This document shows, one piece after another, positions 1 to 9,421 of a stretch of 64,000 nt of DNA. Made by a program: the position numbers and the translations under genes. This DNA is from Anaerostipes sp. (GTDB lineage Bacteria; Bacillota; Clostridia; Lachnospirales; Lachnospiraceae), in contig NZ_JAGZSD010000009.1 in the NCBI RefSeq assembly GCF_018381315.1, positions 55,214-119,213 of the forward strand. Direction: 5' to 3'. Every line of letters starts with the position of its first letter. Positions within the stretch are counted from its first letter, which is position 1. Below the pieces are notes generated by a model that worked only from the letters and a program-made list of their open reading frames with translations, did not search any database and was not told the origin of the DNA.

Positions 1-72
1 CAGGAATAGAATACAAGATAAATCTTGTTAAACTTTGAAGAAAATGTGAGAATTTTGTGTATAAAACCAATC

Positions 73-1764
73 CTAGAATAAATATCCTTGAAAATTGTAC
101 TTCATGACTCTGTAGGAATACTTATCCGCATCGTAGCTAAAGGAATAAATCAGCTTTCCGTCCTTGTCGTATTCCCCAAAGGTTTTGCTTGTTCCGCTTC
201 CGAAAGAGATATTGTTCTTCATGTGCTCCACGCTGCTGACAATCGGTGAGTATGGGATTGCGAACGACTGAACAAGCTTGTACGTTCTTTTATTTTCATC
301 CACAAGATATTTATAATACATGGACTTATCCCCTTCTTTCATTGTTCCCGTGCCAGGGAACATACTCCAGTCAAAGCTCTTGATCGTGGCTGAATATCCA
401 TAGTTGTTATTAAACATATAGAGATAGTACTGTCCCTTCGGAAGTGATTTATCATGTTCAACTGAAATGGTATGCTGCCCTGCCTGTCCCACAAAGGTGC
501 CCTCTTTTTTCAGCATATATTTCTGATAATCTGTTCCGTTGTAGACAGTGCCTCCATGGATCAGGTAATCCACCTCCGGCTTTTCAAAGACATTTTTCAT
601 CTTGATGAGAGTGCTCTGTTCCCTGCTGCTGAAAATCATACTGTCATCATCGATCATATTCATGGAATTTAAATGAATCCAGTCTAATCCGGTTCCCCCG
701 TAGGTATTTTTCTTCGGACGGTATGCCAGGTTTCTCATAGTTTTAAAGTAGTCCTCAAAGTCGATCAGTTCCTTGACTTCTCCTGTTTTTACATCCACGG
801 ATACAACCACATCCTCAATGGTATCCTGCTTTTTGTCATTGACCAGACAAATGAACTTGTTTTGCTTTTCAGCATACAGAAAATCGTGGTGAAATTCATA
901 ATTTTCGCCCAGATCATAGGTCTTTGTAACTTTTCCAAGACGGCTGACCATGGCAATCTTGTTAAAATCATAAGAGTACGCCATTTCATCACCGACAAAG
1001 AGCAGGCGGTCTGTGCGGTACTTATTCAAAGGCATCCGTCCTCTGTTGACTCCATTGTTGTCATAGAGATAAATGTTGGCATTCTGGGCTTTATCATGAC
1101 CAAGCAGTGCAAACAGCCCGTCCTCCATTTTTTGTGAAGAAGTCCCCTTGGTTTTTTTCAGTATTCTCGGTATGACATTGTCCTCCGGAATATCCACATA
1201 AAAATACTGCTTTTCGACAGCCCTTTTGTCTTCATTAAAAAATTCCATGGTTACCTTATTTCTTGTTCCCGCAGAAAGCCCGATGATCTGGTACTCATGG
1301 GTTGTGCTGTATTTCTTTTTTCCCTTTAATGTATGCTTATATACAGCTGCTCCGACATTGGGTGCTTCTACGGTGCAGACAGCATAGGATGCACGGTCTG
1401 TTTTTCCATAATAGTATAGGGCAGTGGTATTTGTACCATAGGCATTACGAATTACCATAGGTTTCTGAATCGTATAATTTTTCTTTTTCTGCTTGTCAAT
1501 CTGATCCTGAGATTCCTTTTGGTAAGCTTCTGTAAACACATCCTTTTCCTTGTGTTCCAGTGTCATCGGCTTAACTTTAATCTCCCTTAGCTTTACACTT
1601 TTTAAAAACTGCTCTTCCTTGTAATTTGCGTATACCCGGTATCCGAAAAAACCGGCTGCCATAAGAACCAGAACTGCCAAAATGCATATCATAACTTTTT
1701 TCTGTTTATGTTTTTTTGACTCTCTTCCCTGCATTTCTTCAATCATTCCTTTCAGATAGCTCAT
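73..1764 (-). CDS. Membrane-anchored aryl-sulfate sulfotransferase (AssT-like)
   Basis: 563 residues. Predicted to move a sulfuryl group from one phenolic sulfate to another phenol without PAPS, outside the cell. An N-terminal basic stretch is followed by one hydrophobic helix (about residues 24-46) with no cleavage or lipobox motif, so it is probably a signal anchor. The remainder matches the arylsulfotransferase beta-propeller family. The four positions used by the E. coli enzyme have good counterparts: His292/293 in FHHDF, His364 in DWIHLNS, Arg381 in SSREQST and His431 in GQHTISVEHD. That assignment is by motif order from memory. The start has GGAGG 8 bases upstream. It is transcribed alone, downstream of pheT and from its own promoter. 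No DsbA-like partner is visible nearby. Confidence 0.85.
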   Translation of the reverse strand: MSYLKGMIEEMQGRESKKHKQKKVMICILAVLVLMAAGFFGYRVYANYKEEQFLKSVKLREIKVKPMTLEHKEKDVFTEAYQKESQDQIDKQKKKNYTIQKPMVIRNAYGTNTTALYYYGKTDRASYAVCTVEAPNVGAAVYKHTLKGKKKYSTTHEYQIIGLSAGTRNKVTMEFFNEDKRAVEKQYFYVDIPEDNVIPRILKKTKGTSSQKMEDGLFALLGHDKAQNANIYLYDNNGVNRGRMPLNKYRTDRLLFVGDEMAYSYDFNKIAMVSRLGKVTKTYDLGENYEFHHDFLYAEKQNKFICLVNDKKQDTIEDVVVSVDVKTGEVKELIDFEDYFKTMRNLAYRPKKNTYGGTGLDWIHLNSMNMIDDDSMIFSSREQSTLIKMKNVFEKPEVDYLIHGGTVYNGTDYQKYMLKKEGTFVGQAGQHTISVEHDKSLPKGQYYLYMFNNNYGYSATIKSFDWSMFPGTGTMKEGDKSMYYKYLVDENKRTYKLVQSFAIPYSPIVSSVEHMKNNISFGSGTSKTFGEYDKDGKLIYSFSYDADKYSYRVMKYNFQGYLF

Positions 1765-1797
1765 TTCTCATTATCCTCCTGTGACATTTTCAACGGT

Positions 1798-1826
1798 ATT
1801 ATATCACATTTTCACAATATATGTAA
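1798..1826 (-). promoter_or_regulatory. Candidate sigma-A promoter of the sulfotransferase gene
   Basis: On the minus strand TTACAT (1821-1826), a 17-base spacer and a perfect TATAAT (1798-1803), about 35 bases before the start codon. The -35 box is weak. Confidence 0.5.
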
Positions 1827-1856
1827 CTATTTTGTAATATTTTTAATATAAATGCA

Positions 1857-1903
1857 AAGAGGAGCAGAAAAACTGCAGTGACTGCACTTCCTCTACTCCT
1901 CTT
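1857..1903 (-). terminator. Hairpin downstream of pheT
   Basis: Arms AAGAGGAG and CTCCTCTT close a stem with an inner TGCAG/CTGCA pairing, about 20 bases after the pheT stop codon. The T-tract is poor, so termination strength is uncertain. Confidence 0.55.
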
Positions 1904-1925
1904 ATTGTTTCCCCTAATTACTTAC

Positions 1926-4346
1926 TTATGCCCTAAGCTCAATTCCCAATGTTTTTAATTCATCTAAAATCTTTTCAACGATCTTGTTGATCTCCGCTTC
2001 CTCCAGTGTTCTGTCCTGAGCACGGAAGGTCAGAGAATATGCAACAGATTTATATCCTTTGTCAATCTGGTCGCCCTCGTAAACATCAAACAGTTCAAAT
2101 CCTTCCAGAAGCTTTCCGCCTTTCTCCCTGAAGATCTTTTCAATCTGGCCTACAAAAATCTCTTTTTTGACAACCATACTCAAATCACGTTTCATGGCAG
2201 GGAATTTTGCCACTCCTGTATATTTACGGTCGAAGGTCGCCTGCTCACAGATCACGGGCATGTCAATGACAGCTGCGTAGACTTCCCCCTTCATGTCATA
2301 GTTTTCAACAGCCTGGGGATGCATCTGTCCGATATATGCGGCTTTTTCTCCGCCGATCAGAACATCAGCCTGGCGTCCCGGATGCATAAACGGATGGTCT
2401 TTGACCGGAACATATTCAGCCTGTCCGCCAAGTCCCAGATCTCCGAACAAATCCTCCAGTGCCCCTTTCAGCGTGAAGAAATCACAGTCACCATACATTC
2501 CCAAAGTAAGCTGCATCCGTTCATCCGGAAGTTCTGTCAGCGGAAGATTCTTTGGCAGATAGATGTTTCCAAACTCATAAAGGCGTACATTCTGATTTCT
2601 GTGGCTGTAATTATTTGCAAGGGATGTCATCATGCCATTTAAGGAAATGGTACGCATAATGCTGAAATCCTCACCCAGCGGATTGGAAATCTTTATTGCC
2701 TCCCGCTCCCTGGCATCTTCCGGCAGCAAAAGCAGGTCAAAAACTTTCGGACTTTCAAAAGAGTAGCACATTCCGCCGCTGAATCCATTTTTCTCAACGG
2801 ACTCTCTCGCAATGTCCTCTACCCGGATCTTAAATGGCTTTTTGCCTGCTGTAGCCTCTCCTCTCGGAAGAGTGACCGGAATGTTGTCGTATCCGTAAAA
2901 TCTCGCCACTTCCTCTGCCAGATCAGCCATGCAGTTTAAATCCTGCCGGAAAGACGGGATCAGCAGTTCGTTGGCGTCTACATCATATTTCACGTCAATG
3001 CGTCTGAAATACTCGATCATATCTTCCATGGAGATTTTTGTGCCGAGAAGGGCATTGATCTTGTCTGTCTCTAACGGAAGGCGTACCGGCTGTTTCGGAT
3101 TTGGGTATACATCCACAGCGCCCCCGATCACTTCTCCTGCTCCCAGCTCTTCAATCAGCTGGCAAGCACGGTCCATGGCAGCCATTGCATTTTCCGGGTC
3201 CAATCCCTTTTCAAACTTGCTGGAAGCATCCGTCCTAAGACCGATTCTTTTGGAGGAAAGACGAATATTAGTGCCATCGAAGCAGGCAGCTTCAAATAAT
3301 AATGTCTTGATATCATCCGTTACCATGGAGTTTTCGCCTCCCATGATACCGGCAATTCCAACTTCCTTTTCCCCATCGCAGATCATGAGTACATCGCTGT
3401 CCAGATTTCTTTCTTCGCCGTCCAGAGTGGTGAACTTATCCCCGTCCTTAGCCCTGCGCACAATAATCTCATTTCCCGCTATGGTGTCTAAGTCATAGGC
3501 ATGCATAGGCTGTCCATACTCTTCCATCACATAGTTTGTAATATCTACCAGGTTATTGATCGGACGGATGCCCATAGCTGCCAGCCTTCTCTGCATCCAT
3601 TCCGGAGACGGTGCAAGCTTGATATTTTTCACGACTCTGGCCGTATATCTTGGACAAAGTTCTGTATCTTTTACGGTCACTTTGATAAAATCATTCACGT
3701 CCTCGCCGTTGCCTGTCTCTTTTACTACAGGCGGATGGAACTCTTTATGAAAGGTTGCAGCCACTTCTCTTGCCATACCGATCATGCTGAAACAGTCTAC
3801 ACGATTTGATGTGATCTCAAATTCCACTACCTGGTCACGAAGCCCCATGGCCTCCACAGCATCATCTCCCGGCTTTACATCCTTCTTAAATATATAAATA
3901 CCGTCTTCCGGCGCTTCCGGATACATATCTTTGGTAGTTCCCAGTTCCTCCACAGAACACATCATCCCGAAAGATGCCACACCCCTTAATTTTCCTTTTT
4001 TGATTTTGATGCCGTTTTCCGGATTTGGGCTGCCGTCATGGCCTCCGGCTACTCTTCCTCCCACTAAAACCACAGGGACCAGATCACCTTCTGATACATT
4101 GCTGGCACCTGTGACGATCTGGATGGTCTCTGTTCCCACATCTACCTGGCAGACGATCAGCTTGTCTGCATCCGGATGCTTTTCAATGGAAAGAATTTTT
4201 CCTACAACAATCTTTTCCAGGTTTTTATCTAATTCCTCATAACATTCCACATTTGATCCGGAAAGTGTCATCTTGTCCACATACTCCTGAATCGTACAGT
4301 CAAGATCCGGCACATATGCCTTGATCCATGAAATTGGTGTATTCAT
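1926..4346 (-). CDS. pheT: Phenylalanine--tRNA ligase beta subunit
   Basis: 806 residues, the usual length for the bacterial enzyme. It forms the alpha2-beta2 synthetase with PheS and charges tRNA-Phe. Domains in order: tRNA-binding OB fold (about 40-150), B3/B4 editing domain (about 210-380), B5 domain (about 400-475), catalytic-like core (about 480-690) and a C-terminal ferredoxin-fold anticodon-binding domain beginning near KYTGVAKFPAMKRD. It follows pheS after a gap of about 60 bases and shares its T-box leader. GGAGAA lies ahead of the ATG. Confidence 0.98.
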   Translation of the reverse strand: MNTPISWIKAYVPDLDCTIQEYVDKMTLSGSNVECYEELDKNLEKIVVGKILSIEKHPDADKLIVCQVDVGTETIQIVTGASNVSEGDLVPVVLVGGRVAGGHDGSPNPENGIKIKKGKLRGVASFGMMCSVEELGTTKDMYPEAPEDGIYIFKKDVKPGDDAVEAMGLRDQVVEFEITSNRVDCFSMIGMAREVAATFHKEFHPPVVKETGNGEDVNDFIKVTVKDTELCPRYTARVVKNIKLAPSPEWMQRRLAAMGIRPINNLVDITNYVMEEYGQPMHAYDLDTIAGNEIIVRRAKDGDKFTTLDGEERNLDSDVLMICDGEKEVGIAGIMGGENSMVTDDIKTLLFEAACFDGTNIRLSSKRIGLRTDASSKFEKGLDPENAMAAMDRACQLIEELGAGEVIGGAVDVYPNPKQPVRLPLETDKINALLGTKISMEDMIEYFRRIDVKYDVDANELLIPSFRQDLNCMADLAEEVARFYGYDNIPVTLPRGEATAGKKPFKIRVEDIARESVEKNGFSGGMCYSFESPKVFDLLLLPEDAREREAIKISNPLGEDFSIMRTISLNGMMTSLANNYSHRNQNVRLYEFGNIYLPKNLPLTELPDERMQLTLGMYGDCDFFTLKGALEDLFGDLGLGGQAEYVPVKDHPFMHPGRQADVLIGGEKAAYIGQMHPQAVENYDMKGEVYAAVIDMPVICEQATFDRKYTGVAKFPAMKRDLSMVVKKEIFVGQIEKIFREKGGKLLEGFELFDVYEGDQIDKGYKSVAYSLTFRAQDRTLEEAEINKIVEKILDELKTLGIELRA

Positions 4347-4404
4347 TCTCTATTCTCCTTCAATCATTATCCTAAATTCACTGAAATCTTCCTAAACTGC
4401 CGCT

Positions 4405-5424
4405 TTAGAACTGGCTTAAAAATCTCTTATCATTTTCATAAAGCAGGCGCATATCATCAATCTCATATTTCAGGAGCGCTACACGTTCCAGACCGATTCC
4501 AAAGGCAAAACCTGAATAGATGTCCGGGTCGATTCCGCATGCCCTGAGTACATTCGGATGCACCATACCACAGCCTAAGATCTCGATCCAGCCGCTTCCC
4601 TTGCACATGCGGCAGCCCTTTCCTCCACACTTAAAGCAAGTGATATCCACCTCTGCGCTTGGCTCTGTGAACGGAAAATGATGCGGGCGGAATTTGACCT
4701 TTGTCTCCGGTCCGAAAAATTCCGTGGCAAACTGCTGAAGCGTCCCTTTCAGATCCGCAAAGGTGATCCCTTTGTCCACGACCAGCCCCTCCACCTGATG
4801 GAAAGACGGAGAGTGGGTAGCATCCACTTCATCGGAGCGGAATACCCTTCCAGGTGCAATCATCCGGATCGGCATTTTGCCTGTCTCCATCACGCGGGCC
4901 TGTACCGGTGATGTCTGTGTTCTCAATAAAATATCTTTTGAGATAAAAAAGGTATCCTGTTCATCCTTCGCGGGATGATTTTCAGGAATATTCAGCATTT
5001 CAAAATTATACTTATCGTATTCTACTTCCGGGCCTTCCACAACCTCATAGCCCATCCCTATAAATACCCGCTCCAAATCTTCCAGGGCAATCTGGTTCGG
5101 ATGACGGTGTCCTTTTTCATGCACCTTTCCTGGAAGCGTCACATCGATGACTTCCTTTTTAAGTTTTTCTTCCATGATCTTTTTCTTGAGCACGGACATT
5201 TCCTTTTCCAGTGCCTGTTCAATAACCGCACGTGTATCGTTGACCATCTGTCCTACGGCAGGACGTTCCTCTTTCGCAACATCCTTCATGCCCTTTAATA
5301 CCTGGGTCAGCTCTCCCTTTTTCCCAAGGACCGCTACCCTGATATCATTCAGAGCGTCCATGGCCTCTGCTGTGTTGATCTTCTCCAAGGCCTCTTTTCT
5401 AATCGCCTCAAGTTTCTCCTTCAT
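4405..5424 (-). CDS. pheS: Phenylalanine--tRNA ligase alpha subunit
   Basis: 339 residues from the ATG at 5424. An in-frame GTG six bases further upstream touches the AAGGAG ribosome binding site (2-base gap), so the ATG with an 8-base gap is preferred. The N-terminal coiled coil (about 1-85) contacts tRNA. The class II motifs are visible as FRSDEVDATHSPSFHQ (motif 2) and FGIGLERVALLKY (motif 3). The cysteine pairs in CFKCGGKGCRMC are the pattern common in Firmicute PheS proteins. First gene of pheST, controlled by the T-box leader upstream. Confidence 0.98.
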   Translation of the reverse strand: MKEKLEAIRKEALEKINTAEAMDALNDIRVAVLGKKGELTQVLKGMKDVAKEERPAVGQMVNDTRAVIEQALEKEMSVLKKKIMEEKLKKEVIDVTLPGKVHEKGHRHPNQIALEDLERVFIGMGYEVVEGPEVEYDKYNFEMLNIPENHPAKDEQDTFFISKDILLRTQTSPVQARVMETGKMPIRMIAPGRVFRSDEVDATHSPSFHQVEGLVVDKGITFADLKGTLQQFATEFFGPETKVKFRPHHFPFTEPSAEVDITCFKCGGKGCRMCKGSGWIEILGCGMVHPNVLRACGIDPDIYSGFAFGIGLERVALLKYEIDDMRLLYENDKRFLSQF

Positions 5425-5449
5425 AATCACTTCTCCTTGTACTTATAGA

Positions 5450-5660
5450 ATTAAAAAATCCCGTTCCTTATAAAATATATAAGGGACGGGAATCATCTCG
5501 CGGTACCACCCTAATTCCAGGCACAAAAAGATACCTGGCACTTAGTATCCTGCGTAACGTGCAGCCTGCGTTATCCCCTACTGATATTTCAGGGATACAA
5601 CTCCGGTGTGAAATTCGGGAATAGCTTCCTTACTGTGCACCTTCTCTGTCTTTATCATTC
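5450..5660 (-). promoter_or_regulatory. T-box leader of pheST
   Basis: On the minus strand the conserved antiterminator core AGGGTGGTACCGCG lies at 5498-5511. It is preceded by a stem-III-like hairpin (CCAGGTATC...GTGCCTGG) and by a long structured stem I region. It is followed by a terminator whose arms CCGTCCCTTATA and TATAAGGAACGG (5461-5489) run into a T6 tract (5451-5459). Uncharged tRNA-Phe is expected to favour the antiterminator. I did not place the specifier codon with certainty. Confidence 0.9.
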
Positions 5661-5663
5661 CTT

Positions 5664-5691
5664 ATTCTATCACACAAAGGCAGAATGTCAA
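5664..5691 (-). promoter_or_regulatory. Sigma-A promoter of the pheST T-box transcript
   Basis: TTGACA (minus strand, 5686-5691), 16-base spacer, TAGAAT (5664-5669). It lies just upstream of the T-box leader and downstream of the ptsG stop codon. Confidence 0.75.
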
Positions 5692-5726
5692 GACGGAATA
5701 ACAATCCTCACCTTATGGATATCTAA

Positions 5727-7835
5727 TTATTTTTTTAATGAGAGCACCTCTGTGCCGGCATTCAGTTCACCGGCATTTACTATCGTAATACTCGTATACT
5801 CCTCGCTGTTGCTCACAACGACCGGTGTTGTGACAAAAAATCCTTTTTGTTTAATTTCCTCAAGATCAAATTCAGCGATTCTGTCTCCTTTTTTCACCCT
5901 CATGCCGGGCTCCACCTTCACATGATGATATTTCCCGGCCAGTTTCACCGTATCAATCCCCATATGGATAAGGATTTCAGCCCCTCCCCCGGATTTAATG
6001 CAGATGGCATGTTTGGTATTAAATACAGCAGTGACCGTGCCGTCTGCCGGGGCAAAGACCGTTCCTTCAGCCGGCCTTACGGCAAATCCCTGCCCGAGCA
6101 TTCCTCCTGCAAAGACCTCATCTTCCACTTCACTAAGTTCTATGACTTCTCCTTTGACAGGCATGCAGACTGATTCTGCTGCCACCTCTGGTATCTCTTC
6201 TGCCGCCGGCATTCTCGGCATTTCCACAGCTGTCCTGTCTGACATACTGCTTGCCAGATAATCCTCCAGATTTGACTTTATGACTGTGACCATCGGTCCA
6301 TAAATAATCTGAACCCCATCGCCTTTCTTTACAATTCCCCTGGAACCGCTCTCTTTCAATATCCTGTCATTCACCTTTTCCGGATCCAAAATCGTACATC
6401 TTAAGCGTGTGACACAGCAGTCAACATCTTTTACATTTGCTTTCCCACCTAAACCGGCAACGATCAGTGCTGATATATCAGATCCGTCAATTTCAGGATC
6501 ACTCTCCAAAGGCTTTGATGCCATATCAGTTTTGGTATACAGCTTGATATTCTGGTCTTCCTTCTCCCTTCCCGGAGTCTTCAGGTTTAATTTTCTGATC
6601 AGAAAGCTGAACAGAAAGTAATATACAATAAAATATACAATGCCCACCGGAATGAACATGAGCCAGTTAGTTTTTGACTGTCCCTGAAGAACGCCAAAAA
6701 GAAACATATCGATGATACCCCCTGAAAAAGTCAGGCCCACGCAGACTCTAAGCATATGCATAAGCATATAAGCCGCTCCTGCAAAAACACAGTGTATTGC
6801 GTACAGACCCGGCGCCACAAATAAAAACGTAAATTCAAGAGGCTCTGTGATCCCCGTCAGCATAGAAGTCAGAGCAGCAGAAGCCAGCAGGCCGGCCACG
6901 GCCTTTCTTTTCTCCGGCCTTGCACACCTGTACATGGCAAATGCAGCTCCCGGCAGGCCAAAGATCATCAGAGGAAATTTGCCCGTCATAAATCTTGTGG
7001 CAGAAACCGCAAAATGGGTTGTCCCTGGATCGGCCAGCTGCGCGAAAAAGATATTTTGAGCGCCGTCGATCATCTTCCCTCCGATTTCCATCGTGCCTCC
7101 AAGAGAAGTCTGCCAAAACGGCAGATAAAATACGTGATGCAGTCCGAACGGGATCAGTGCACGCTCCATAACACCATAAACAAAGGTGCCGAGATAACCT
7201 GAAGCACTCACAAACCCTCCTGCCGCATACATAGCATCCTGGATGGGCGGCCAGATAAAATACATCAGGATTCCCACAAACACAAATACAACGGTACAAA
7301 TAACCGGTACAAATCTTGTCCCTCCGAAAAAGGACAATACTTCCGGAAGTTTGATTTTATAAAATTTGTTGTGCAGTGCTGAAACACCGAGGCCAACGAT
7401 AATACCTCCGAACACTCCCATCTGAAGAGAGGTGATCCCCAGAACAGAAGCTGTTGCACCCTCACGCATGGCCTCTGCCCCGCCGTTGATGGAAATCATG
7501 GCTGAGATAGCCGTATGCATAATAAAAAAAGCAATAGCGCCGGCCAGTGCCGCGACTTCCTTTTCAGCTCTGGCCATACCCACGGAAACTCCGATGGCAA
7601 AAATCAGCGGCAGGTTTCCGAATACGGCATTTCCGCAGTCACCGCAGACTTTTAATATTGCATATGGAATCGTGTCCGGTCCCATAATTTTCATCAGTCC
7701 ATAGGCATTCAGCATTGTTTCATTTGTCAGTGATTGTCCGATTCCCAACAGCAGCCCCGCCACAGGCAGAATTGCGATCGGAAGCATGAAGGAACGTCCC
7801 ACACGCTGTAAAACACCGAATATTTTGTCTTTCAT
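5727..7835 (-). CDS. ptsG: PTS glucose-type transporter, EIICBA fusion
   Basis: 702 residues from the ATG at 7835, which has AGGAGGG 5 bases upstream; a longer frame starting at 7853 includes the ribosome binding site and is unlikely. It imports and phosphorylates a hexose, probably glucose or glucosamine/N-acetylglucosamine. EIIC membrane domain (about 1-415); EIIB (about 450-530) with the phosphorylated cysteine Cys474 in DCCVTRLR; EIIA (about 565-700) with catalytic His624 in ILIHMGID and supporting His609. Last gene of the licT-man cluster. Substrate assignment within the glucose/GlcNAc family is inference. Confidence 0.9.
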   Translation of the reverse strand: MKDKIFGVLQRVGRSFMLPIAILPVAGLLLGIGQSLTNETMLNAYGLMKIMGPDTIPYAILKVCGDCGNAVFGNLPLIFAIGVSVGMARAEKEVAALAGAIAFFIMHTAISAMISINGGAEAMREGATASVLGITSLQMGVFGGIIVGLGVSALHNKFYKIKLPEVLSFFGGTRFVPVICTVVFVFVGILMYFIWPPIQDAMYAAGGFVSASGYLGTFVYGVMERALIPFGLHHVFYLPFWQTSLGGTMEIGGKMIDGAQNIFFAQLADPGTTHFAVSATRFMTGKFPLMIFGLPGAAFAMYRCARPEKRKAVAGLLASAALTSMLTGITEPLEFTFLFVAPGLYAIHCVFAGAAYMLMHMLRVCVGLTFSGGIIDMFLFGVLQGQSKTNWLMFIPVGIVYFIVYYFLFSFLIRKLNLKTPGREKEDQNIKLYTKTDMASKPLESDPEIDGSDISALIVAGLGGKANVKDVDCCVTRLRCTILDPEKVNDRILKESGSRGIVKKGDGVQIIYGPMVTVIKSNLEDYLASSMSDRTAVEMPRMPAAEEIPEVAAESVCMPVKGEVIELSEVEDEVFAGGMLGQGFAVRPAEGTVFAPADGTVTAVFNTKHAICIKSGGGAEILIHMGIDTVKLAGKYHHVKVEPGMRVKKGDRIAEFDLEEIKQKGFFVTTPVVVSNSEEYTSITIVNAGELNAGTEVLSLKK

Positions 7836-7917
7836 ATTTTCCCTCCTAAACACCTCATATCAAAGACATATCTGATGTTTCGGCTTTATATTTACACTGA
7901 AACCCCTTTTCATACAG

Positions 7918-8853
7918 TTACAGCGCTGCTATCATAACATCCATTGTTCCGTTAAAAACAGTTTCCTTCTGGTCTGAACAGATAAGGAAATGGTCACCTT
8001 TTTTAACACTCTGGCCATCTATATCCCCTTGTCCTTCTATCACGCTGACCATCTGGAACGGTGAACAATTTTCTATTGTATTCCTGCCGTTCAATTTATA
8101 GCAGTCTACTTTAAAGAAATCACTCTCCACATACCTTACTTTTGTTCCATTTTCGATTTTGCTTTCACTGAAGCTTTTACTGCTGCTGATCTGTGCAGGA
8201 ACATTGGTAACATCAATAGACTGCTGAACATGCAGCTGTCTCTCATTGCCGTCCTGATCCTTGCGGTGATAATCGTAAACACGGTAAGTAATGTCAGAAG
8301 ACTGCTGGGCTTCATAGATCAGCGATCCGCTGCAGATAGCATGCAGTGTGCCGGAAGGTATATAAAAGAAGTCTCCTTTTTTAATATCAAAGGAATTCAA
8401 AAGATTGTCATAATCATCTTCCTCTATGGCTTTTATAAATTCTTCCTTTGTTTTTGCATGATGGCCCATGACCATTTTGGTGCCCTCGTCCGCCTGAAGT
8501 ACATACCAGCATTCTGTTTTTCCTAAAGAATCTTCATGAACCTTTGCATATTCATCATTGGGATGAACCTGCACAGACAAGTCATCTCTGGCATCAATAA
8601 TCTTTACCAGAAGAGGAAATTCATCACCCTCAATATTTCCAAACAGTTCACGATGATTTTCAAAAAGCCATGAAAGCGTTTTTCCGGCAAACTCGCTGTT
8701 TTCGATTGTACAGTCACCATTCTTATGGGCAGAGATAGCCCAGCATTCACCCGTATGGCTGCTGGGGATCTCATATCCGTACACATCTTTCAGCTTGCGG
8801 CCTCCCCAGATCATTTCTTTAAACACCGGTTTCATTTTTAAAATATGTCCCAT
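7918..8853 (-). CDS. manA: Mannose-6-phosphate isomerase, class I
   Basis: 311 residues, typical of the short Firmicute form. It converts mannose 6-phosphate to fructose 6-phosphate, feeding PTS-imported mannose into glycolysis. The cupin metal site is visible: VQVHPND (His), KTECWYVL (Glu) and IPSGTLHAI (His). GGGGGA precedes the ATG. It sits 19 bases after manO and 82 bases before ptsG, on the same strand as the mannose PTS, which fits its job as the first cytosolic step after uptake. Confidence 0.95.
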   Translation of the reverse strand: MGHILKMKPVFKEMIWGGRKLKDVYGYEIPSSHTGECWAISAHKNGDCTIENSEFAGKTLSWLFENHRELFGNIEGDEFPLLVKIIDARDDLSVQVHPNDEYAKVHEDSLGKTECWYVLQADEGTKMVMGHHAKTKEEFIKAIEEDDYDNLLNSFDIKKGDFFYIPSGTLHAICSGSLIYEAQQSSDITYRVYDYHRKDQDGNERQLHVQQSIDVTNVPAQISSSKSFSESKIENGTKVRYVESDFFKVDCYKLNGRNTIENCSPFQMVSVIEGQGDIDGQSVKKGDHFLICSDQKETVFNGTMDVMIAAL

Positions 8854-8872
8854 AATCTTTTCCCCCTAAGGC

Positions 8873-9244
8873 TTATTTGCTGAATTTAGATTTTAGTTTC
8901 TTTTTGATTACTCCAAAAAAGCTCAGAGAACGGACCATATGATCCGGGGCTACATATTTGCTGATCGCACGAAGTACCTTTTTCGGCTCTTTTGAAGCAA
9001 ACGAATAAGTTCCGTTTTCTTTCGTCTGCAATGCATAACGCGGAATGTGTTTTCCCTTGAACATGACTGAGGCAATCACATAATCAACTTCCTTCCAGGG
9101 AATCTGAATAAAGTCATTCACATTCCTGTCATTATAAAATTCAAATCCTTTATCACCGATCATAATCTTTCCATAACTGTTCAGACCGTGATATGAAGTT
9201 CCGCTGATCACCAGATCTACTTTTGTGTTTATTGACTGAGCCAT
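8873..9244 (-). CDS. manO: DUF956 family protein (ManO-like) of mannose PTS operons
   Basis: 123 residues, cytosolic, no membrane segments. It matches the DUF956 family, which is nearly always encoded beside EII-Man genes and has been linked to regulating them; the molecular role is poorly known. Features include the conserved TSYHGLNSYGKIMIGDKGFEFYND region near residues 15-40 (described, not fully quoted) and a basic C-terminus. It follows manZ after a terminator and a possible internal promoter, and precedes manA by 19 bases. Confidence 0.8.
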   Translation of the reverse strand: MAQSINTKVDLVISGTSYHGLNSYGKIMIGDKGFEFYNDRNVNDFIQIPWKEVDYVIASVMFKGKHIPRYALQTKENGTYSFASKEPKKVLRAISKYVAPDHMVRSLSFFGVIKKKLKSKFSK

Positions 9245-9304
9245 AGCAACTCTCCATTTCTATTTTATTCTTTGCGCATTCAGCGCAGCTTTGGTATCTT
9301 ACAC

Positions 9305-9336
9305 ATTATATCATGTTATTGTTCTGCGGAGAACAA
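9305..9336 (-). promoter_or_regulatory. Candidate promoter with operator-like palindrome before manO-manA
   Basis: A TATAAT box on the minus strand (9305-9310) with weak -35 TTCTCC at 17 bases. The -35 region lies inside a perfect palindrome TTGTTCT-GCGG-AGAACAA (9319-9336). This suggests manO-manA-ptsG may also be transcribed separately from manXYZ under a DNA-binding repressor. Confidence 0.4.
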
Positions 9337-9388
9337 CGTTTTTAAGCCTTCTTCGGCACATGATCTGCCTCATATAATCAAAGAAAAA

Positions 9389-9414
9389 AAGTTCGGATTG
9401 CTCCGAACTTTTTT
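9389..9414 (-). terminator. Terminator after manZ
   Basis: AGTTCGGA-GCAA-TCCGAACT stem with A-tract before and T7 after; works in both orientations on paper. It directly follows the manZ stop codon. Confidence 0.85.
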
Positions 9415-9421
9415 CATTAGC

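Noticed and set aside
2929..3498. Long plus-strand frame inside pheT
   Set aside because: Antisense shadow of pheT; no ribosome binding site, no family pattern.
6835..7299. 154-codon frame inside ptsG
   Set aside because: Alternate-frame shadow of the EIIC domain with Cys/Arg-rich nonsense composition.
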